Assembly (NCBI RefSeq): GCF_003931915.1
Contig: NZ_RSAA01000020.1
Span: 186,001 to 250,000, forward strand
Source: Saccharopolyspora rhizosphaerae
GTDB taxonomy: Bacteria > Actinomycetota > Actinomycetes > Mycobacteriales > Pseudonocardiaceae
Reading direction: 5' to 3'
DNA length: 64,000 nt
Shown here: piece after piece, positions 59,782 to 64,000 of the stretch
Position numbering within the stretch: the first letter of the stretch is position 1
Layout of the letters: each line of letters begins with the position of its first letter
The notes under the pieces: generated by a model
Database searches by the model: none
What the model was told of the DNA's origin: nothing
Seen by the model: the letters and a program-made list of their open reading frames with translations, nothing else
Made by a program: the position numbers and the translations under genes

Positions 59782-60819
59782 TCACCGCTGGGTGTGGGAG
59801 GCGTCCAGGAACTCTTCCCGGTGGATCTTGCGGGGGGCCATCCGGCGTCGTTTGAGGGCTTTGACGCCGGCTTCGACCATCCCGGGTGGGCCGCACAGGT
59901 AGGCGCTGAGACCGCGGCAGGACTGGAAGTCCGCGAGCACCACGTCGGTCACCAACCCGGTGGATCCGTCCCAGTCCTCTTCGCACAGGCACGGCCGGTA
60001 CCGGAAGTTCGGGTGCGCACGCACCAGGTCCTCGAAGAGCTCGACGTCGTAGAGGTCTTGCCGGCTGCGTCCACCGTGGTAGAGGTGCAGTTCCGGAACG
60101 AGGTCGTGGGCCAGCGCGTGCCGCGCGATCGACTTCAGCGGCGCCAGCCCCGTGCCCCCGGCGATGAGGATCGCCGGTTCCGCCTGCGCCAGGGGCATGC
60201 CGAAGTCGCCGAGGGGTCCCGCGAGCTCCACGCGCTCACCCACCGACAAGCCCGCGAACATCCACCCGTCGGTCGCGATCCCTCCCGGGGTGCGGCGCAC
60301 GTGGAACTCCAGCCGCGAGGTCTCCGACGGCGGGTTGGCCATCGAGTACTGCCGCGCGACTCCGGTCCCGGGAACCGTGATCTCGGCGTACTGCCCCGGG
60401 TTGAAGGCCATCGGCTCGTCGAGCTCCACGACGAGCCGGCGGACGTCGCGGGCGATGTCGTCGAGCACCACCACGGTGCCGGTGTGGTCGCGCAGCGGGT
60501 GCCGCGGAACCCCGTCGTCCGGGTCGACCTTCTCGACCGGTTCCAGCACCAGCCCGGACCTCGGCGTGGCCTGGCAGCCCAGCGCGATCCCGGCCGAGCG
60601 CTCCTCGGGAGTGAGCGTGTACTCGGAGGAACCGCGGTGGTCGACCTCGCCGGAGAGGACCTTCACCTTGCAGCTGCCGCAGGTGCCCTGCGTGCAGGAG
60701 TGCGGCAGCCAGATGTCGTTCCGCAGGCAGGACTCCAGGATTGACTGGCCCGCAGCGCACGTCGTCGACCGGTCCAGCGGGTCGATGCGCACGTCGTGGG
60801 CCACTTCGGGTGCCGACAT
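59782..60819 (-). CDS. gcoB: GcoB-type reductase of the guaiacol O-demethylase (2Fe-2S/FAD/NADH)
   Basis: A 345-residue three-domain reductase. The N-terminal ferredoxin holds the 2Fe-2S cysteines in SCTQGTCGSCKVKVL and LGCQATP. The FAD domain has the ferredoxin-reductase signature RQYSMANPP. The NAD domain has LIAGGTGLAPLKSIA and LCGPPGMVEAGVKALKRRR. It feeds electrons from NADH to the P450 encoded just upstream. The single-chain design and the ending RKIHREEFL match GcoB as remembered from Amycolatopsis. Its ATG overlaps the gcoA stop by 1 bp, with GGAGG upstream. Confidence 0.88.
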   Translation of the reverse strand: MSAPEVAHDVRIDPLDRSTTCAAGQSILESCLRNDIWLPHSCTQGTCGSCKVKVLSGEVDHRGSSEYTLTPEERSAGIALGCQATPRSGLVLEPVEKVDPDDGVPRHPLRDHTGTVVVLDDIARDVRRLVVELDEPMAFNPGQYAEITVPGTGVARQYSMANPPSETSRLEFHVRRTPGGIATDGWMFAGLSVGERVELAGPLGDFGMPLAQAEPAILIAGGTGLAPLKSIARHALAHDLVPELHLYHGGRSRQDLYDVELFEDLVRAHPNFRYRPCLCEEDWDGSTGLVTDVVLADFQSCRGLSAYLCGPPGMVEAGVKALKRRRMAPRKIHREEFLDASHTQR

Positions 60820-62039
60820 CACACCTCCCACTCGGCGTGCAGCTCGACCGGGCCGCGGAAGCCCCAGCCCCAGAAGCCCACCTCGTGGCCGGCGGCCGGC
60901 TGCAGGTTCGGGATGGCTTCGAACAGCTCCTCCAGGGCGATGCGCACGACCTCGGTGGCGAAGTAGGTTCCCGCGCAGGCGTGCTTGCCCGCGCCGAAGG
61001 CCAGGTTCGGCACCGGAGTGCGGTCCAGGTCGAACGCCGCCGGCGAGCTGTAGTCCGCCTCGTCGTGGTTGGCCGAGCCGTAGGACATCATCACCACCGA
61101 ACCGGCGGGCAGCTCGATGCCGTCGATGACCATGTCCCGGTGGTTGCGCCGCGCCACCGCCGACCAGATCGGCGACGCCCACCGCACTCCCTCGGTGATC
61201 GCCCTGCGCACCAGCGACGGGTCGTCGATGACCCGTTCCAGCTGGTCGGGCCGGGTGAACAGGCCGGCGATCGTGGTGGCCATCGCGTGCCCCGGCTCCT
61301 GCATCGCACCCAGCAGGAAGACGAAGATGTTGGGGTAGATGACGTCCCGGTCGCGGACCTGCCCGGGCGGCATGCCGTCGTGCAGCCAGTGCGACAGCGC
61401 GCTGTCGTCGGGTTCGACGGTCCACTTGTCCAGCAGCGGGTCCACCACCGCGCGGATCTCGGCCTTGGCCTCGTCGCCGGGCCGGAAACCGTCCGGGTGG
61501 GCCCAGTCGCCGTTCTCGTCGACGCCGGCGTTGGTGAACGAGACGCTGAGCTTGCGGAACCACTCGCGCAGCTTGTCCGAGCTCACCGACTGCAGGCCCA
61601 TCAGGTCCCCGAGGCTGCGCACGCTGACCGGCTCGCAGTACTGCGCCACCAGGTCCGCCTTGCCGTCGTCCTCGAAGGCCTCCAGGTAGCGGCGGGCGAT
61701 CGGCCGCGCCAGCCCGTCGACGTAGCGGTCCACCTCGCTGGGCTGCAGACCCGGGTCGACCATCGCGCGCAGGTCGTCGTGCTCGGCACCGTTGGCGTCC
61801 AGCACCGCCGGATCGCCGAAGGTGCGGCGACCAGCCGGGGCGATGACGCCCTCGAAGTCGCTGTCGTCGGAGCCTGCGATCCGCTGGCACATCTCCTTGG
61901 TGGAGGCCACCCAGCAGCCCAGCGCGGGGACGTAGGCAAGCGGGGCCTCGGCACGCAGCCGCTCGTAGAACGGGTACGGATCGCGCTCCAGCTCCTCCAC
62001 CGTCACGTCCGCGATCCAGCTCGGGGTCGTCATCGTCAT
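60819..62039 (-). CDS. gcoA: GcoA-type cytochrome P450, aromatic O-demethylase (CYP255-like)
   Basis: A 406-residue P450 very similar by memory to GcoA, which O-demethylates guaiacol to catechol and formaldehyde. Heme loop: [16 protein letters not shown]; ExxR in [11 protein letters not shown]. The I-helix reads [15 protein letters not shown], lacking the usual acid-Thr pair, as in GcoA. Pocket segments [32 protein letters not shown] and [14 protein letters not shown] supply the three aromatic side chains that cradle guaiacol in the characterised enzyme. ATG with GGAGG 8 nt upstream. It leads the gcoAB operon and is divergent from an AraC regulator gene. Confidence 0.88.
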   Translation of the reverse strand: MTMTTPSWIADVTVEELERDPYPFYERLRAEAPLAYVPALGCWVASTKEMCQRIAGSDDSDFEGVIAPAGRRTFGDPAVLDANGAEHDDLRAMVDPGLQPSEVDRYVDGLARPIARRYLEAFEDDGKADLVAQYCEPVSVRSLGDLMGLQSVSSDKLREWFRKLSVSFTNAGVDENGDWAHPDGFRPGDEAKAEIRAVVDPLLDKWTVEPDDSALSHWLHDGMPPGQVRDRDVIYPNIFVFLLGAMQEPGHAMATTIAGLFTRPDQLERVIDDPSLVRRAITEGVRWASPIWSAVARRNHRDMVIDGIELPAGSVVMMSYGSANHDEADYSSPAAFDLDRTPVPNLAFGAGKHACAGTYFATEVVRIALEELFEAIPNLQPAAGHEVGFWGWGFRGPVELHAEWEV

Positions 62040-62283
62040 CGCCAGTACCTCCGTCGCTCTTCCGGCGCATTTCGCACCTCGGGTGGGTCCGCAGCGGGTC
62101 CGGGATCGCCGGCCGGCGGTGTCACCAGGGAAAACACCACGCCGCGACCGGTGCGGTCGAGCCGCTGCGCGCGGTGCCGGGACGGATTGCGCGACGAAAT
62201 CGGGATTCGGGCCCGTCACCGCTTCAACCAGGCGCTGCCACCGGATTCAATACGGCGAGCCGGCTCAACGACGAGGAGGCGAG

Positions 62284-63258
62284 ATGGCGACCGCAACGAC
62301 GGAAGGCGCAGTCCGCCGGGCGGCGACGCGCGATTGGAGCGAGGCGATCCGGGCCGTCACCGGCGCCTACTTCCCGCACGAGCTACACCCGCTGTCACCC
62401 GCGGACCGGCTCGACCTGGCGATGCACACCGTCGACTTGGGCCCGGTGACCGTGGGCCGGATCGGCTGGGGCGTGGACGTGGCCATCGACTGCGCCTACC
62501 CCGACGCCTACGAGGTCAACATGCCGCTGAGCGGCTGCCTGGAATCCCGGCACGGCCGCGACCAGGTGGTCTCCGGCGAAGGCACCGGCACCATCTTCCC
62601 GCCGAACCGGACCACCCCCATCACCCGCTGGTCGTCGGAGTGCACCGTCGTGGGCGTCAAGTTCGACCGCGCGTGCCTGGAGCGCGAGGCGGACCGCGTG
62701 CTGGCCGCTCCCCTGCCCGGTCGACTCGAGCTGCCCGCGCAGATCGACCGGCGCAGCGCGGCCACCCGCGGCTGGCTGCACTTCGTCCGCACCCTCACCG
62801 CCGACCTGGGCGAGACCCACGCGATGCTGGCCGACGACGGCCTCAAGCAGCAGTTGGCCAGCACGATCATGACTGGGTTCCTCCTGGCCACGCACCCCGA
62901 CCGGCACAGCGCAGCGCCCGCCCGGCCCCGCATCGTCAACCGGGTCCTGGACCGGCTTCGCGAGGACCCCGCGCACGCCTGGACCGCCACCGAGATGGCC
63001 GAGATCGCCGGTGTCAGCGTCCGCCGCCTGCAGGAGGGCTTCCAGCAGTACGTCGGCGCGACACCCTCGGCGTGCCTGCGCGACATCCGGCTCACCCGTG
63101 CCCACGACGACCTCGTCGCCGCCCGCGCGGCCACGGTCGCCGAGGTCGCCGCGCGCTGGAGCTTCAGCAACACCGGCCGCTTCGCCGCGGCCTACCGCGC
63201 CAAGTACGGCTGCTCCCCGTCCGAAGCGCTCCAGCAGCAGCCCTCCCGCGCTCGTTGA
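62284..63258 (+). CDS. AraC-family activator, probably controlling gcoAB
   Basis: A 324-residue regulator. The N-terminal cupin-like sensor (VTVGRIGWGVDVAIDCAYPD, YEVNMPLSGCLESRHG) is of the AraC-binding type seen in ThcR/XylS relatives. The C-terminal double HTH reads TATEMAEIAGVSVRRLQEGF, YVGATPSACLRDIRLTRAHD, and AARWSFSNTGRFAAAYRAKY. The ATG follows GAGGAGG. It is divergent from gcoA across a 244-bp gap, matching the organisation reported for gco and thc loci, so guaiacol or a related phenol is its likely inducer. Confidence 0.9.
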   Translation: MATATTEGAVRRAATRDWSEAIRAVTGAYFPHELHPLSPADRLDLAMHTVDLGPVTVGRIGWGVDVAIDCAYPDAYEVNMPLSGCLESRHGRDQVVSGEGTGTIFPPNRTTPITRWSSECTVVGVKFDRACLEREADRVLAAPLPGRLELPAQIDRRSAATRGWLHFVRTLTADLGETHAMLADDGLKQQLASTIMTGFLLATHPDRHSAAPARPRIVNRVLDRLREDPAHAWTATEMAEIAGVSVRRLQEGFQQYVGATPSACLRDIRLTRAHDDLVAARAATVAEVAARWSFSNTGRFAAAYRAKYGCSPSEALQQQPSRAR

Positions 63259-63286
63259 CTGTCGACACCTGGTTATCATCGCGTCC

Positions 63287-63943
63287 GTGGCGGAAGAAGC
63301 TTTGCGCAGTCTGGATCGCATGACCCTGCGGGAACGCGCCCTGGTGGCGCTCCGCGAAGCGATCCTGACGGGCCGGTACGGTCCGGGTGATCACCTCGGC
63401 GAGGTCGAGATCGCCTCGCAGCTGTCGATCAGCCGCGGCACGGTGCGCGAAGCGTTGCGGCACCTCCAGCAGGAAGGGCTCGTCACTCCGGGCGTGCGCG
63501 GCATGTTGCGGGTGCGCAGCCTGACCGACGAGGAGGTCGACGAGCTGTTCCGGGTCCGCTGCGCGCTGGAGGGCCAAGCCGTCGCCGAGATCGTCGAGTC
63601 CGATCAGCTCCCCCACCTGGTCGCCGAGCTGAACGCGGCGCTGGACAAGCTCGAAGCCGCCACGGGTGACCTCAACGAGCAGCTGGAAGCCGACCTCGCC
63701 TTCCACGCGCAGCTGTGCGAGCTGTCGGGCAACTCGATCCTGCTCGACACCTGGCGGCACCTCGAGGGCCCGATCCGGGTCGTCGTGATGAGCGCGTCCA
63801 GCGAGAACCGGCGTTTCCCGATGTCCGCGGGCCACCACCGGCCGATCGTCGAGGCCATCGCGCGCGGCGACGCCGACACCGCCGTGCGCGTCCTCCGCGA
63901 GCACATGCAGGCCGCGGTCACGCTGCTCACCGCACAGGCCTGA
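63287..63943 (+). CDS. GntR-family (FadR/FCD) transcriptional regulator
   Basis: A 218-residue regulator with an N-terminal winged helix (LREAILTGRYGPGDHLGEVE, LSISRGTVREALRHLQQEGL) and an FCD ligand domain whose metal-binding residues are visible in EADLAFHAQLCELSGN and SAGHHRPIVEAIARGD. FCD proteins sense carboxylic acids. The GTG was chosen because the domain begins about 15 residues later. TTGACT (63255) and TATCAT (63274), with a TGTCGACA palindrome between them, lie just upstream and may be its promoter and autoregulatory site. Its target genes are probably to the right of the window. Confidence 0.9.
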   Translation: MAEEALRSLDRMTLRERALVALREAILTGRYGPGDHLGEVEIASQLSISRGTVREALRHLQQEGLVTPGVRGMLRVRSLTDEEVDELFRVRCALEGQAVAEIVESDQLPHLVAELNAALDKLEAATGDLNEQLEADLAFHAQLCELSGNSILLDTWRHLEGPIRVVVMSASSENRRFPMSAGHHRPIVEAIARGDADTAVRVLREHMQAAVTLLTAQA

Positions 63944-64000
63944 CCTCCGCGCCTCGAACGCTGCGGGGCTCGCCGATCCTTCGCCAGGTCGGCACGTGCA

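Overview
The window is about 72% GC and very densely packed, with GTG, TTG and ATG starts, GGAGG ribosome sites and strong GC bias at third codon positions. It looks like chromosomal DNA of a soil actinomycete. The order Pseudonocardiales (an Amycolatopsis or Saccharopolyspora relative) fits best because of a GcoAB-type guaiacol O-demethylase, a cholesterol oxidase, mycofactocin-linked genes and many tailored oxidoreductases. The order-level call is inference. No rRNA, tRNA, CRISPR array or intact mobile element was recognised.

Layout. 1-308 is the start of a Ser/Thr kinase running off the left edge. 742-14k holds mixed redox and lipid genes: an aldo/keto reductase, a DszC-like flavoprotein, a lipid kinase, GtrA, a PAP2-lipid kinase fusion, a Zn-alcohol dehydrogenase with a divergent TetR, a frameshifted MerR gene, Rrf2, an old yellow enzyme, and an Fe-ADH/enolase-superfamily pair. 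14-24k holds a proline-rich lytic transglycosylase, a crotonase, an amidase/MarR pair, a feruloyl-CoA hydratase/lyase-like enzyme, and a large flavin monooxygenase with a GAF-domain activator. 24.9-34.6k holds a P450/TetR pair, an ion channel with a frameshifted N-terminus, hydrolases, a LexA-like repressor, and two genes (a steroid-type SDR and a DapB-like reductase) that each carry a KstR-like operator. 35.1-42.7k is a divergent sugar locus: a ROK regulator with an ABC importer on one side, and a dehydrogenase, an isomerase and a GH63 glycosidase on the other.

43-57k is the most coherent block. It appears to be a mycofactocin-dependent alcohol oxidation locus: MftD, an NDMA-type methanol/alcohol dehydrogenase (Mno), a MoxR ATPase with a His-rich tail, a VWA partner protein, the mycofactocin methyltransferase MftM, a NarL-type two-component system coupled to a second Fe-ADH, and an aldehyde dehydrogenase with DUF779 under a second GAF-domain activator. 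57-64k adds a TetR gene, a cholesterol oxidase, the gcoAB guaiacol demethylase operon with a divergent AraC regulator, and a GntR regulator. Guaiacol demethylation releases formaldehyde and the neighbouring block oxidises C1 and short-chain alcohols and aldehydes, so the right half reads as a lignin-aromatic, steroid and C1 catabolic region.

Non-coding structure is rich. There are strong intrinsic hairpins at gene ends, a dispersed element with a GAACTTCGCGCGAAGTTC core found between convergent genes, a degenerate repeat array at 49.46-50.17 kb, an octamer tandem repeat, and several well-formed operators next to their presumed regulators.
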